64,000 bases of DNA, taken from NCBI GenBank assembly GCA_047974565.1, contig JBKECN010000067.1:1-64000 (forward strand), written 5' to 3'. Position numbers and translations under genes: made by a program. Positions 10,519-18,939 of this stretch are shown piece by piece. Each line of letters opens with the position of its first letter. Position 1 is the stretch's first letter. A model generated the notes under the pieces. That model made no database searches. It worked only from the letters and a program-made list of their open reading frames with translations, and was not told where the DNA came from. This DNA comes from JBDIAG01 sp047974565. Its GTDB lineage: Bacteria; Actinomycetota; Actinomycetes; Actinomycetales; CAWJMD01.

Positions 10519-11258
10519 AGATCACCCTTAACATCTGGCGCCAGGCCGCCGGCGCATCCGACGGCCAGATGGCCACCTACCAGCTCGACGACGTCTCCGA
10601 GGACATGTCCTTCCTGGAGATGCTCGACGTGCTCAACGAGAACCTGCAGGACGAGGGCGTCGAGCCGGTCGCCTTCGACTCGGACTGCCGCGAGGGCATC
10701 TGCGGCATGTGCGGGCTGATGATCAACGGCCAGGCGCACGGGCCGGAGGTGACCACCACCTGCCAGTTGCACATGCGCTCGTTCAGCGACGGCGACACGA
10801 TCACCATCGAGCCCTGGCGGGCCGACGCCTTCCCGGTGATCAAGGACCTCGTCGTGGACCGGTCCGCCTACGACCGGATCATCGCCTCGGGTGGCTTCAT
10901 CTCGGTGAACACCGGGGCGTCCCCGGACGCGGAGGCGCTTCTGGTGCCCAAGCCGAACGCCGACCGGGCCTTCGAGGCCGCGGTGTGCATCGGCTGCGGG
11001 GCGTGCGCCGCGGCCTGCCCGAACGCCTCGGCGATGCTCTTCATGTCGGCCAAGGTGACCCACCTCGGGGAGTTGCCGCAGGGTCAGCCGGAGCGGATGA
11101 GCCGGGTGGTCGCGATGGTCAACCAGCACGATCACGAGGGCTTCGGCGGGTGCACGAATATCGGTGAGTGCGCCGCCGCCTGCCCCAAGGAGATCCCGCT
11201 GGACGTGATCAGCCAGCTCAACCGGGACTACGCCAAGGCGATGCGCACCCGCGACTGA
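10515..11258 (+). CDS. sdhB: Succinate dehydrogenase iron-sulfur subunit
   Basis: Passes electrons from SdhA to the quinone site. In 247 residues it shows a plant-ferredoxin-type [2Fe-2S] site (CREGICGMC plus a later Cys), then CIGCGACAAACPN and CTNIGECAAACPKEIP for the [4Fe-4S] and [3Fe-4S] clusters. The GTG start is the GTGA overlap with sdhA. It converges on the response regulator gene with only 14 bp between stops, so there is no room for a simple terminator. Confidence 0.96.
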
Positions 11259-11272
11259 GTTGGAGCCCGGGG

Positions 11273-11884
11273 TCAGATCCAGCCTTTCGAGCGGGCGATC
11301 CGAACGGCTTCGTGCCGGTTCGTGGCGCCGAGTTTGCCCACCGCATTGGACAGATAGTTGCGCACAGTCCCCGCTGAGAGGTGGATCCGTTCGGCGATCT
11401 CCTCCACCGGGGCGCCGGCGTCGGCCAGCGCCAGCACGTCCGCCTCGCGGGCCGACAACGGCGAATCCCCCGCGCTCATCGCCTCGGCGGCCAGTTGAGG
11501 ATCGACGTACCGCTCACCCGCGGCGACCGAACGGATCACCTGGCTCAGGGTCGCCGCCGAGGCCGTCTTGGGCAGGAAGCCCCGCACACCCGCCGCCAAG
11601 GCGGACTTCAGGTATCCCGGCAGTCCGTGCGAGGTGACGATGAGACAGCGGCAGTCGGGCGCCTCGGCGCTGATTGCCCGCGCGGTGTCGATGCCGTCGA
11701 GTCCGGGCATCTGCAGGTCGAGCACCGCGACGTCGGGCAGATGCAGCCGGGCAGCGGCCACCGCCTCGGCCCCGGAGGCGGCCTCAGCGACGATCTCGAG
11801 GTCGTCCTCGAGGCCGAGCAGCCCGGCGAGCGCCTGACGAACCAGGTGTTCGTCGTCGGCGAGCAGCACCCGGATCACCTGCAC
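11273..11884 (-). CDS. LuxR/NarL-family response regulator
   Basis: 203-residue DNA-binding regulator. The receiver domain has the acidic pair in LLADDEH, phospho-acceptor Asp in VAVLDLQMPGLDG (about residue 56), Thr/Ser in LIVTSHG, and Lys in FLPKTAS. The C-terminal HTH reads LSAREADVLALADAGAPVEEIAERIHLSAGTVRNYLSNAVGKLG. The likely partner is the histidine kinase immediately upstream, and the likely targets are the linked ABC exporter genes, as in DesKR or YvfTU systems. An ~80-bp gap filled with short repeats separates it from the kinase gene. Confidence 0.94.
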   Translation of the reverse strand: MQVIRVLLADDEHLVRQALAGLLGLEDDLEIVAEAASGAEAVAAARLHLPDVAVLDLQMPGLDGIDTARAISAEAPDCRCLIVTSHGLPGYLKSALAAGVRGFLPKTASAATLSQVIRSVAAGERYVDPQLAAEAMSAGDSPLSAREADVLALADAGAPVEEIAERIHLSAGTVRNYLSNAVGKLGATNRHEAVRIARSKGWI

Positions 11885-11897
11885 ATCACCTTCCCTG

Positions 11898-11994
11898 TCT
11901 CAACATTCGTTCTCTCGACCATTCGACGTCTCAACCATGCGATGTCTCAGCGATTTCGATGTCTCAAGGATTCGACGCCTTCAAGGATTCGATC
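11898..11994. repeat. 16-bp tandem repeat at the histidine kinase 3' end
   Basis: About six degenerate copies of a unit like GTCTCAACCATTCGAY, 15-17 bp long. The array begins just upstream of the regulator start and runs into the last codons of the kinase gene (11964-11994). The period is not a multiple of three. Confidence 0.75.
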
Positions 11995-13271
11995 GCATCC
12001 GCCGTCGGCCCCACCGACCCAGGCGCGCTGCGGAGGCGGTCACCCGGAGAACTGGGCGCCCACGCGGTGACCACGAACTCGTCCTCACCGGCGCTGGTCC
12101 GCAGCACGCCGCCAACCTCATCGAGTCGTTCGGACAGACCACGCAGACCGCTGCCGGAGCCAGACCCCCGGCCGGCCGCGCGGGGCCGGTCGTTGCTGAT
12201 CCGCACCTGGGCACCGGCGTGTAGCCGACCCGTCTCGTCCGGTTCGTCGTGCGGCCTGATCGCGATCTCGCACCGGCGGGCGTCGGAGTGCCGAAGCAGG
12301 TTCGTCACCGCCTCTCGCACCACCCACCCCAGGGACGCGAACTCCTGAAGGTCCCCGCTGGACTCGCGCAGTGCGGGGTCGATCACCACCCGGCAGGCCA
12401 CTCCGGAGGCGCTCAGCAACTCGCGAGCGCCAATGATCTCCTGCTGCAGGTCGAGGTCGCGGTAGCCGTGCGCCACCGAGCGCACCTGGGTGGCGGCCTC
12501 ATCGGCGAGTTCGCGCACCGCAGCCAGTTCGGCCAGTGCTTCGGCCTGACGGCCGCGTTCGGTCAGGCCGGCCGCCAGCTGGGTCTTCAGGGAGACCGCT
12601 GCCAGGGTGCGTCCGACCACGTCGTGCAGGTCGCGGGACATCCGCAGGCGTTCCTGGGCCACGGCGAGCCGGGCGTTGACCTCCCGGGCGTGATCCAGTT
12701 CGATCGTCACCCGCAGCACCCAGCAGGTGGCAGCGAAGGTGAAGACCAACGCCCCGACCAGAAGCGGGACGAGGATCAGCAGGATCGGGTGCAGATCGGG
12801 CGCCCACACCAGGACAGCGCCGATGGCCACCAGGGTCGCGGCCAGAGCGCTCAGGCTCGCCTGCCGCAGGCTCAGCATCGGGGTCCAGCAGGCCACCACG
12901 AGGCCGAAGGATGCACTGGCGAAGAGGGCTGCCTGATCCTGGTCGACCCTGGTGATCAGCCACCAGGCGAGTACCCCGGCCACCACGAGGGCGACCACGC
13001 TGCCAGCGGTGACCGCCCGCCTGGGCCGGTTCCGAGTGGAAAGCCGTGCCGACGGTTCGCGTCGCATCCAGGACAGGAAGTACTCCAGGATGCCCACGCA
13101 GAGACCGGCCAGCACCGTCGTCAGCCCGGCGGTGACCAGGACCACCATCGCGTTCTGGGTGGGAGTGGCCACCAGGACGGACGCTAGGACGAGCAGCAGG
13201 ATCGTTGCGTAGAGCGTCTGCCTGCTGTAGACCTCCACCCCCCGGGTGGATGGTCCTCGGACCTCGTTCAT
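11964..13271 (-). CDS. Sensor histidine kinase, HisKA_3 (DesK-like)
   Basis: 435-residue membrane kinase. The first ~200 residues hold about six hydrophobic segments, with no obvious extracellular sensor loop, so it probably senses within the membrane. A dimerisation/phosphotransfer helix follows with the H box in RMSRDLHDVVGRTLAAV, and then a degenerate HATPase domain (REAVTNLLRHSDARRCEI, SGSGSGLRGLSERL). ATG 13271 is preceded by an AAGGA site; the longer frame to 13448 overlaps the permease. The C terminus is encoded by the 16-bp repeat. It is translated after the ABC genes and before the regulator. Confidence 0.92.
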   Translation of the reverse strand: MNEVRGPSTRGVEVYSRQTLYATILLLVLASVLVATPTQNAMVVLVTAGLTTVLAGLCVGILEYFLSWMRREPSARLSTRNRPRRAVTAGSVVALVVAGVLAWWLITRVDQDQAALFASASFGLVVACWTPMLSLRQASLSALAATLVAIGAVLVWAPDLHPILLILVPLLVGALVFTFAATCWVLRVTIELDHAREVNARLAVAQERLRMSRDLHDVVGRTLAAVSLKTQLAAGLTERGRQAEALAELAAVRELADEAATQVRSVAHGYRDLDLQQEIIGARELLSASGVACRVVIDPALRESSGDLQEFASLGWVVREAVTNLLRHSDARRCEIAIRPHDEPDETGRLHAGAQVRISNDRPRAAGRGSGSGSGLRGLSERLDEVGGVLRTSAGEDEFVVTAWAPSSPGDRLRSAPGSVGPTADAIESLKASNP

Positions 13272-13351
13272 AGCAGTGATCCTTTCATTTCGGTCGTCAG
13301 CGGACCGCCCCGCCCGAGGCCGGGCGGGGCGAGTCGTGCCGGGTATCAGGG

Positions 13352-14170
13352 TCAGACCCGGGCTTCCCAGCGGAACCGACGCAGCACGAGCGTTGCGGCC
13401 AGCGCCCACGCGAGCAACACGGCCACTTCGACTCCGATTCCGGCCCACACGGTGCCCTGGACGAAGACCTCCTCGGGGTTGGCGTGGCCCGTGGTGGCCA
13501 GCCAGGTGAGATCGGTGACCGGGCGCAGCGGGCTGAGTTCGGCGATCACCCGGACCGGCTCGGGCATCCAGGCCGTCGGCAGGGAGAGGCCACTGAAGAG
13601 CAGTGAGCCGAGCATCAGAGGCACGGTGGTCACCTGCGCGCTCTCCACCGACCTGGTGAAGACCGTGGAGGCCAAGGCCAGTAGGGACCAGGTCACCCCG
13701 GCCAGGAGAACCGCGAGGACGATGATCAGCGGGTGCGCGGGCGCGCCTCGCAAGGCCGAGACCGCGGCGACGGCGAGTGCCACCTCGGCCACGAAGAGGG
13801 CGAGGAAGGGGGCGCAGCCGGCAGCCAGGATGCCGGGTCGGGGCACGGTGCCGGTGAGCAGCCGCTTGAGCACCCCGCTTTGGCGTCGGGCGACCACGGC
13901 ACCGACGATGGAGTAGTAGACGACGAAGATCAGGCAGGAGGCGATGGCCATCGCCACCGGCAGCACCCTGGCCGCATCTCCTTGCATGCCGATCAGCGCG
14001 AATGCCCCGGCCAGGGCCAGCGGGAGCAGTGTGGCGTTGACGACGGCGGTCCGGTTGCGCAGGAAGATCCGGGTCTCCAGAGCAGCCAGGGCCAGAGTTC
14101 GGCGGGCGAGGGTGAGTGGGCCGGTGGCCGAGGGGGTGGGTAGGTCATGCTGGCGGGCCAAGGTGGTCAT
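13352..14170 (-). CDS. ABC-2 type exporter permease
   Basis: 272-residue integral membrane protein with about six hydrophobic segments and the ABC-2 pattern: a cytoplasmic N terminus, RRQSGVLKRLLTGTVPR in the first loop, and SGLSLPTAWMPEPVRVIAELSPLRPVTDL late in the protein. It should pair with the ATPase encoded just upstream to export a hydrophobic compound or lipid-active drug. AGGAG upstream of ATG 14170 supports the start. The gap to the histidine kinase gene is 80 bp, consistent with one operon. Confidence 0.92.
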   Translation of the reverse strand: MTTLARQHDLPTPSATGPLTLARRTLALAALETRIFLRNRTAVVNATLLPLALAGAFALIGMQGDAARVLPVAMAIASCLIFVVYYSIVGAVVARRQSGVLKRLLTGTVPRPGILAAGCAPFLALFVAEVALAVAAVSALRGAPAHPLIIVLAVLLAGVTWSLLALASTVFTRSVESAQVTTVPLMLGSLLFSGLSLPTAWMPEPVRVIAELSPLRPVTDLTWLATTGHANPEEVFVQGTVWAGIGVEVAVLLAWALAATLVLRRFRWEARV

Positions 14171-14322
14171 CTCTGGTTCTCCTGAAAGTTGTTGGAAGGC
14201 AGTAGCACTGCTGATCCGGGGAAGAGTCGAGCAGGTGGACGTCGGGTGTCTTTGCGCACGAGGACATCTGCCAGGTCAGCGGCCAGATGCGTTGCGGCAG
14301 ATGGTGTGACGGCTAGTCGGGA

Positions 14323-15354
14323 TCAGTCGTCTTCGGGCTGGGTGACGACTGAGAGGAAGGCCTGCTCCAGGGTGGCGCTGCGAGCCTGTAGCCGGCCGAG
14401 CGTGACACTCTCACCGGCCAGGGCGATCAGCTCGGCCAGCGTGCGCTGCAGCTGAAACGTCCTGATCTCAAAGGACTTCTGATTCGGATCCGTCTCGGCG
14501 AAGGCCGCGATCCGGTTTCGGATGTCGAGGGGGGTGTCCGCATCCAGGTCGAAGGTGATGATGGAGTGCTGCCGCGAGACCAGTTCCTGGACGGTGCCCT
14601 CGACGGCGATCCGTCCCTGGCTCATGATGGCGATCCGGTCGGCCAGCCGCTCGGCCTCCTCCAGGTAATGGGTGGTGAGCAGGATCGTGGTGCCTTCGTC
14701 GAGCAGGTCCTGGACGAGCTGCCACACCTGGTGCCGGGACTGGGGGTCGAGCCCGGTGGTGGGCTCGTCGAGGAAGAGCACCTCGGGGCGCCCGAGCAGG
14801 GCCAGGGCGAGGTCGAGACGGCGTCGTTCTCCGCCGGAGAGGCTGGCGATCTGGACGCGGGCCCGGTGCCCGAGCTGGACCAGGTCGAGGGCCTCCTCCA
14901 CCGGCCGTGGGTGGGGCAGGGTGGCGGCCCAGGCGGTGGCGTACTCGGCGGCGGTCAATCCGTCGGGGAAGCCGGCCTCTTGCAGCATGATCCCGGTGCG
15001 GGAGCGCACCGCCGAGCCCTGGCGGTACGGGTCCAGGCCGAGCACCCGCACTGAACCGCCGGTGGGCGGGGCCAGACCTTCCAGGGCCTCCACGGTGGAG
15101 GTCTTGCCGGCTCCGTTGCTGCCGAGCAGGGCAAACAGTTCGCCGCGGCGAACCTCAAAGCTCACACCGCGGACCGCGGCGAAGCGGGTGTCACGGGCGC
15201 TGGCGAAGGGATTGACGGTGAGCCGGTGGGCGAGGGTGGCGGGCGGGCGTCCGTAGCTGCGGTACAGGTCGGTGACCGCGAGCACGATGTCGGTGTCGGC
15301 CTGGGAAGCGGTCGGGGTGTGGAGTGGGGTCTGTGGGGCGGTTGCTGTGGTCAT
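14323..15354 (-). CDS. ABC exporter ATP-binding protein
   Basis: Cytoplasmic ATPase of the drug/lipid exporter group. It has a Walker A motif in GSNGAGKTS, signature SGGERRRLDLALALL, Walker B LFLDEPTTGLDP and the H-loop TTHYLEEAE. Counting from ATG 15354, which has a GGAG site, it has 343 residues. A 40-50-residue segment before the nucleotide-binding core and a C-terminal helical tail are typical of this group. It is first of four genes (ATPase, permease, kinase, regulator). The 150-bp gap before the permease shows no clear element. Confidence 0.93.
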   Translation of the reverse strand: MTTATAPQTPLHTPTASQADTDIVLAVTDLYRSYGRPPATLAHRLTVNPFASARDTRFAAVRGVSFEVRRGELFALLGSNGAGKTSTVEALEGLAPPTGGSVRVLGLDPYRQGSAVRSRTGIMLQEAGFPDGLTAAEYATAWAATLPHPRPVEEALDLVQLGHRARVQIASLSGGERRRLDLALALLGRPEVLFLDEPTTGLDPQSRHQVWQLVQDLLDEGTTILLTTHYLEEAERLADRIAIMSQGRIAVEGTVQELVSRQHSIITFDLDADTPLDIRNRIAAFAETDPNQKSFEIRTFQLQRTLAELIALAGESVTLGRLQARSATLEQAFLSVVTQPEDD

Positions 15355-15443
15355 GACTCCACTCTGCCGCCGGGTGCGGGCCATCCCCGGTGCGCCAGGT
15401 CATCGGCTCGGATGAGGGCTGCACGAGCCGGCTATGACATTTG

Positions 15444-16148
15444 TCAGATGCCGTCCAACTGTTCCAGTTCCCGCTCGAGGTTGGCTCGGGCCCTGGCCTG
15501 CCACGCCTGGCGGGCCGCCGCGCCGCTGTAGATACCGGTGTTGAGCAGCGAGCGCAGAATTGCCCCGCGCCCGCGGCGAAAGTCGTTGTCGGCGACGTGC
15601 GAGTACTCCCGGCGCACTGCGGCGGCATACTCGGCGTACCGGTCCGGATCGGCGGCCAGGATGGCCAGGTCGGCGTCGCTGAGCAGGCATCCGTCGACGT
15701 CCTCGGCGGACGGCCGATGCTCGGCGGTGAGCTCCACGAGCCGGGCGACTTCCTCGATGGCGGGGCCAGACAGGTTCTCGTGCAAGGATTTCCGGGCCAG
15801 ATCGGCCGACCGGCGTTCCGGCTCGGGAGCACCGTCGTAGATGGCGTCGTGGTACCACGCGGCCAGCCGGACCATGCTCGGGGCCCGCGACGGAGCGCCG
15901 GCCCTCCTCAGCTCATCGATCCGGTCAAGGACTTCGCTCAGATGGCGAAGGTCGTGATAGTGCCGGCCCGACTCACTGTAGCGGCGGACCAGATCCACGG
16001 CCGGAGCCGAGTTCTGGGGCAACGGCCACCGAGCCAGCAGGGAATCGGCGAGAGCCGCCGGATCGGGGCGTTCAGGGGAGTCGATCGGTGAGTCGAGTGG
16101 GCCAGCGGGTGAGACCTGAGCCGGGACCGAGCCGGGGAGCTGGTTCAC
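15444..16148 (-). CDS. Predicted HD-superfamily metal-dependent phosphohydrolase
   Basis: About 234 residues from GTG 16148, which overlaps the preceding stop (GTGA). The metal-binding pattern is visible as RHYHDLRHL near residue 60 and AAWYHDAIYD about 35 residues later, followed by a helical domain ending in ANLERELEQL. Family members hydrolyse phosphate esters or nucleotides, but the substrate is unknown here. An upstream extension to 16241 overlaps the neighbouring gene and is Arg/Pro-rich, so I rejected it. Confidence 0.82.
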   Translation of the reverse strand: MNQLPGSVPAQVSPAGPLDSPIDSPERPDPAALADSLLARWPLPQNSAPAVDLVRRYSESGRHYHDLRHLSEVLDRIDELRRAGAPSRAPSMVRLAAWYHDAIYDGAPEPERRSADLARKSLHENLSGPAIEEVARLVELTAEHRPSAEDVDGCLLSDADLAILAADPDRYAEYAAAVRREYSHVADNDFRRGRGAILRSLLNTGIYSGAAARQAWQARARANLERELEQLDGI

Positions 16149-16642
16149 CGGGCGGCGACGCGGCCGGCGGCATCGAGAGCCACCGAGACCGCCTGGGTCG
16201 GGGTCTGGGTCATCACCAGCGGATGTCGGGGCAACTCCCACGACCCGAGCGCGGCGACCACCAGTCCCGCCTTGCGCGCCAGGGCGATCTCACTGAGCGT
16301 GCCCCACCCGCCTCCGACCGCGATGAGCGCCTGCGATGAGCGGACGATCAGACCATTGCGCAGGTCACCCATGCCGGTTGGGATACTCACGCTCAGATAC
16401 CGATTGCCCGCGTCCCGACGCAGCCCCGGCAGCAGTCCCACGGTGAGACCACCGACCGAGCTGGCGCCATGGCAGCCGGCCTCCATCACCCCGCCACCGC
16501 CGCCGCAGACCAGCACCGCGCCCGCGGCGGCCAAGAGCCGGCCCACCTCGGCGGCGTTGACCAGATCCGCTTTGGTGGCCTCGGTGTCGGCTCCGATCAG
16601 CCCGATGTACGTTCCGGTGGCACCTTCAGCACCCAGATTCAT
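16145..16642 (-). CDS. SLOG/TIGR00725-family nucleotide-binding protein
   Basis: 165-residue Rossmann-like protein with the LOG-related pattern: YIGLIGAD at the N terminus, a glycine loop VLVCGGGGGVMEAGCHGA, TVGLLPG, NGLIVRSSQALIAVGGGWGTLSEIALA and a C-terminal helix. Related proteins bind nucleotides or cleave cytokinin-type riboside phosphates, but this lineage has no settled function. The ATG at 16642 is preferred to an upstream TTG. Coupling to the HD hydrolase gene suggests a joint role in nucleotide or phosphate metabolism, which is only an inference. Confidence 0.8.
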   Translation of the reverse strand: MNLGAEGATGTYIGLIGADTEATKADLVNAAEVGRLLAAAGAVLVCGGGGGVMEAGCHGASSVGGLTVGLLPGLRRDAGNRYLSVSIPTGMGDLRNGLIVRSSQALIAVGGGWGTLSEIALARKAGLVVAALGSWELPRHPLVMTQTPTQAVSVALDAAGRVAAR

Positions 16643-16653
16643 GGGGGCATGCT

Positions 16654-16732
16654 GCCAGCCGGAACTCAATCAGCACAGCGCCAGCCGGAACTCGATCAGC
16701 ACAGCGCCGGCCGGCACTCCTGCACGCAGAGC
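16654..16732. repeat. 26-bp tandem repeat
   Basis: Two near-identical copies with a 26-bp period (16654-16679 and 16680-16705), differing at one base, and a degenerate third copy to about 16732. The unit begins GCCAGCCGGAACTC and ends ATCAGCACAGC. It lies between the SLOG-like gene start and the B-lectin stop. Confidence 0.75.
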
Positions 16733-16743
16733 CCGGCCGGCGC
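16704..16743 (-). terminator. Strong hairpin after the B-lectin gene
   Basis: Inverted repeat with 10-11 bp perfect arms, CGCCGGCCGG at 16705-16714 and CCGGCCGGCG at 16733-16742, and an 18-base loop. It begins 15 bp past the B-lectin stop on the transcribed strand. There is no clear T run, so it is terminator-like rather than certain. Confidence 0.6.
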
Positions 16744-16757
16744 GTGGCGATCGCTGG

Positions 16758-17645
16758 TTAGGCTCCTGCCGTGGCCGACTGCCAGAGCACGGTGGGAGTC
16801 GCGGTGGTCGCGGTGGCGTAGCGGTAGAGCACCACGTTTCCATCGCTCTGCATGGCCAGGGTGCAGAAGCCGGTGGATGCGCTCGTGCCGGTGGTCCAGA
16901 CCGGTGAGTCGGCATCGTCGTAAACCACCACGTTGCAGTCCTGCTGGACGGCGGCGATGCCGTTAGCCCCGACGGTGCCGGACCACCACACCGCCCGAGT
17001 CGGCGAATAGGCGACCAGGTTGCCGTCGCTCTGCTGGATCAGCCGGTACCGGCCATCCGGGCTCTGCACGGACCAGCCACTGTCCAGGTACGAGGTCCAG
17101 GTGTTGCCCAGCCAGGTCATCCCCAGCAGTTCGGTCTGCACCGTGCCGGTGTTGTAGAGCGGTGTGCCCGAGGCCGAGTAGACGACGAAGTTGCCGTCAT
17201 CCTGCAGCACCGCGCGAGCTCCTTCATTGCCGGCGGTTCCCGAGTTCCAGTACGCCGTGCCGGCGTTGTACAGCACGAGATTTCCGTCGCTCTGCATGAC
17301 GAGTTCGTTCTCGGACTGATCCAGGCCGTTCATATTCGTGTTCAGGTAGGCCCGGTTCCCGGACCAGCCCCACAGGTACACCCCGACCGCGTCGTCATTC
17401 TGGTCGGTGGCTTCACCATCGATGGCGATCTCGTGCTGACCACTGGGTGAGGCCAGATACTGCGTGGCGGTCATGGTGGTTCCGGCACTGAGCTCACTGC
17501 CCAGTTCGGTGGTGGCGGGTGCGGCCACGGCGGGACCGATACCCAGGGAGGCGCCGAGAGCGACGACCGTGATCGCGCCCGCGCCGAGGCGGGCGAGTTG
17601 TGTCCGGCGGACGGTTCTGTTGGCTGAAGTCTTCTTCATGAGCAT
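16758..17645 (-). CDS. Secreted B-lectin (bulb-type mannose-binding) protein
   Basis: 295 residues with an N-terminal Sec-type signal peptide (basic start, hydrophobic stretch, AVAA cleavage region near 40). The rest is a B-lectin fold: repeated motifs of the type QSDGNLVLY, QDDGNFVVY, QSDGNLVAY, QQDCNVVVY and QSDGNVVLY, alternating with YWNSGT/VWWSGT strands. The canonical mannose-binding pattern is QxDxNxVxY, and several copies match. It is probably an extracellular carbohydrate-binding protein. It lies 24 bp after the dioxygenase-like gene, so both should be one transcript. Confidence 0.9.
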   Translation of the reverse strand: MLMKKTSANRTVRRTQLARLGAGAITVVALGASLGIGPAVAAPATTELGSELSAGTTMTATQYLASPSGQHEIAIDGEATDQNDDAVGVYLWGWSGNRAYLNTNMNGLDQSENELVMQSDGNLVLYNAGTAYWNSGTAGNEGARAVLQDDGNFVVYSASGTPLYNTGTVQTELLGMTWLGNTWTSYLDSGWSVQSPDGRYRLIQQSDGNLVAYSPTRAVWWSGTVGANGIAAVQQDCNVVVYDDADSPVWTTGTSASTGFCTLAMQSDGNVVLYRYATATTATPTVLWQSATAGA

Positions 17646-17669
17646 CTTTCGTCGAGGTCGGAGGCGGGC

Positions 17670-18578
17670 TCAGGCACCGGGACGGCGGCCGTGCGGGGTC
17701 GGGAATCGATACTCGCGACCGGCCACGGCCGAGGATTCGCCGTCCACCGCGATGGTCAGCGAGGCGGTGTAGCCGTTGGTGGTGTCCCCGGTGACCTCGG
17801 CGATCTGGCCGGAGGCACTGTTGTTGGAGAAGACGTTGTCGGTGGCCAGGGTGATCCGGTTGAGGTTGGTGATGCTGCTGGAGTATCCGGTGGTGGCGTA
17901 GACCTCGCGCGCGGCGGCCTCAGGCAAGGCCAGTTGGGATGTCTTGACGATGGTGCTGCTGGTTGCGGTGGCTTCGGCCAGGGAGCTGTACACCTCGAAG
18001 TGGATGTGCGGCCACCGACCCGAATAGCAGCCAGGGAAGATGCTGGTGAAGCTCACCAGCCCGTTCGAGTCGGCCTGCTGGATGCCGCGCAGGTAGTTCT
18101 CCCCGGTGATCCCCGCCGAGTATAGCGAGTAGTTCCCGTCCCGGTCGCAGTGCCACAGGTACACCGCGACCCCGGCGAGCGCGACGCATTCAAGGTCCTG
18201 CACGGTGAGGTTGATGGTCAACGGGACGCCTGCCGCGGTGCCGGTGCCGCTGCCGAAGGACGAGCGGATGTCCTGGCGGACGATGCCGTCCTGGACACGC
18301 ACGTTGGGGCCGTTGCTGCCATCGGCGGGGTAGGGCCCTTCGGTCTCGGTGTCCACCTCGGTGAGTCCGCAGGCGGCGAGCGCGTCCGAGGTCCGAAGCC
18401 CCAGGAGACCGGCGATGCCCGCCCCTCCGGCCAACGACAGCATCTGCCGACGGCTCAGGGTGGCCAGGTCGAAGGCAAGACCGCGGTCGTGTACCGAGCG
18501 CACGTAGGCCTCGTTGTCCGGCTGGGTCTCGGCGATGTGTTCGTCAGGCCGACTCAGGCCGCGTGGTCTGGATGGCAC
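17670..18578 (-). CDS. Tat-exported intradiol dioxygenase-like protein
   Basis: 302 residues from GTG 18578, with AAAGGGG upstream. A twin-arginine signal is visible around residues 42-72 (LSRRQMLSLAGGAGIAGLLG, then ALA). The mature part matches the intradiol ring-cleavage dioxygenase fold: GVAVYLWHCDRDGNYSLYSAG, NYLRGIQQAD, FPGCYSGRWPHIHFEVY, with Tyr and HxH candidates for Fe(III) binding. Family enzymes open catechol-type rings; exported relatives are less well understood and the substrate here is unknown. No aromatic degradation genes are nearby. It is the first gene of a two-gene operon with a secreted lectin. Confidence 0.86.
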   Translation of the reverse strand: MPSRPRGLSRPDEHIAETQPDNEAYVRSVHDRGLAFDLATLSRRQMLSLAGGAGIAGLLGLRTSDALAACGLTEVDTETEGPYPADGSNGPNVRVQDGIVRQDIRSSFGSGTGTAAGVPLTINLTVQDLECVALAGVAVYLWHCDRDGNYSLYSAGITGENYLRGIQQADSNGLVSFTSIFPGCYSGRWPHIHFEVYSSLAEATATSSTIVKTSQLALPEAAAREVYATTGYSSSITNLNRITLATDNVFSNNSASGQIAEVTGDTTNGYTASLTIAVDGESSAVAGREYRFPTPHGRRPGA

Positions 18579-18673
18579 GATGCTGATCCCCTTTAGGTAG
18601 CTGTGACAATTTACCGATCCATTTCGGTCGGCGTGGATCACAGTAACCGGTAGTGAACGGCATTACCACTAAA

Positions 18674-18686
18674 CCAGATAATCTGG
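18674..18686. promoter_or_regulatory. 13-bp palindrome upstream of the dioxygenase gene
   Basis: CCAGATAATCTGG is a perfect palindrome around a central A, about 90 bp upstream of GTG 18578 in a locally AT-rich stretch. It could be an operator. A second weak dyad (ACCGA...TCGGT) lies at 18613-18628. Confidence 0.4.
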
Positions 18687-18939
18687 ACATTACCTGGGAG
18701 CTGCCTGAAAATGCCTCTGGTACCTGCGTTCTGACGTCTCTGCAGACGAATAGGATGTCCTATTCCCATACCCCCAGGCGGCCGAACCCCTGCAGATCCC
18801 CACTCACCCTCTGCCCTTCCCTGCAGATCCCGGCAGATCCTGCAGATCCCGGCCCCGGCCCGCACGGGGCCCCGCAGGCCAGTCGCATCCCGGTCGCCCG
18901 ACGATCGCGGGCACACGCCGGCGACCAACTCGCCGAGGC
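18687..18939. other. Intergenic region with short direct repeats
   Basis: No convincing gene. It contains CTGCAGATCC at 18790, 18821 and 18840 with a variant at 18831, and the hairpin listed separately. Open frames across it are unlike known proteins. Confidence 0.5.
18851..18871 (-). terminator. Hairpin downstream of the SorC-type regulator
   Basis: Perfect 7-bp stem, GGCCCCG at 18851-18857 and CGGGGCC at 18865-18871, with a 7-base loop. It lies about 70 bp past the regulator stop on the minus strand. There is no T run. Confidence 0.45.
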
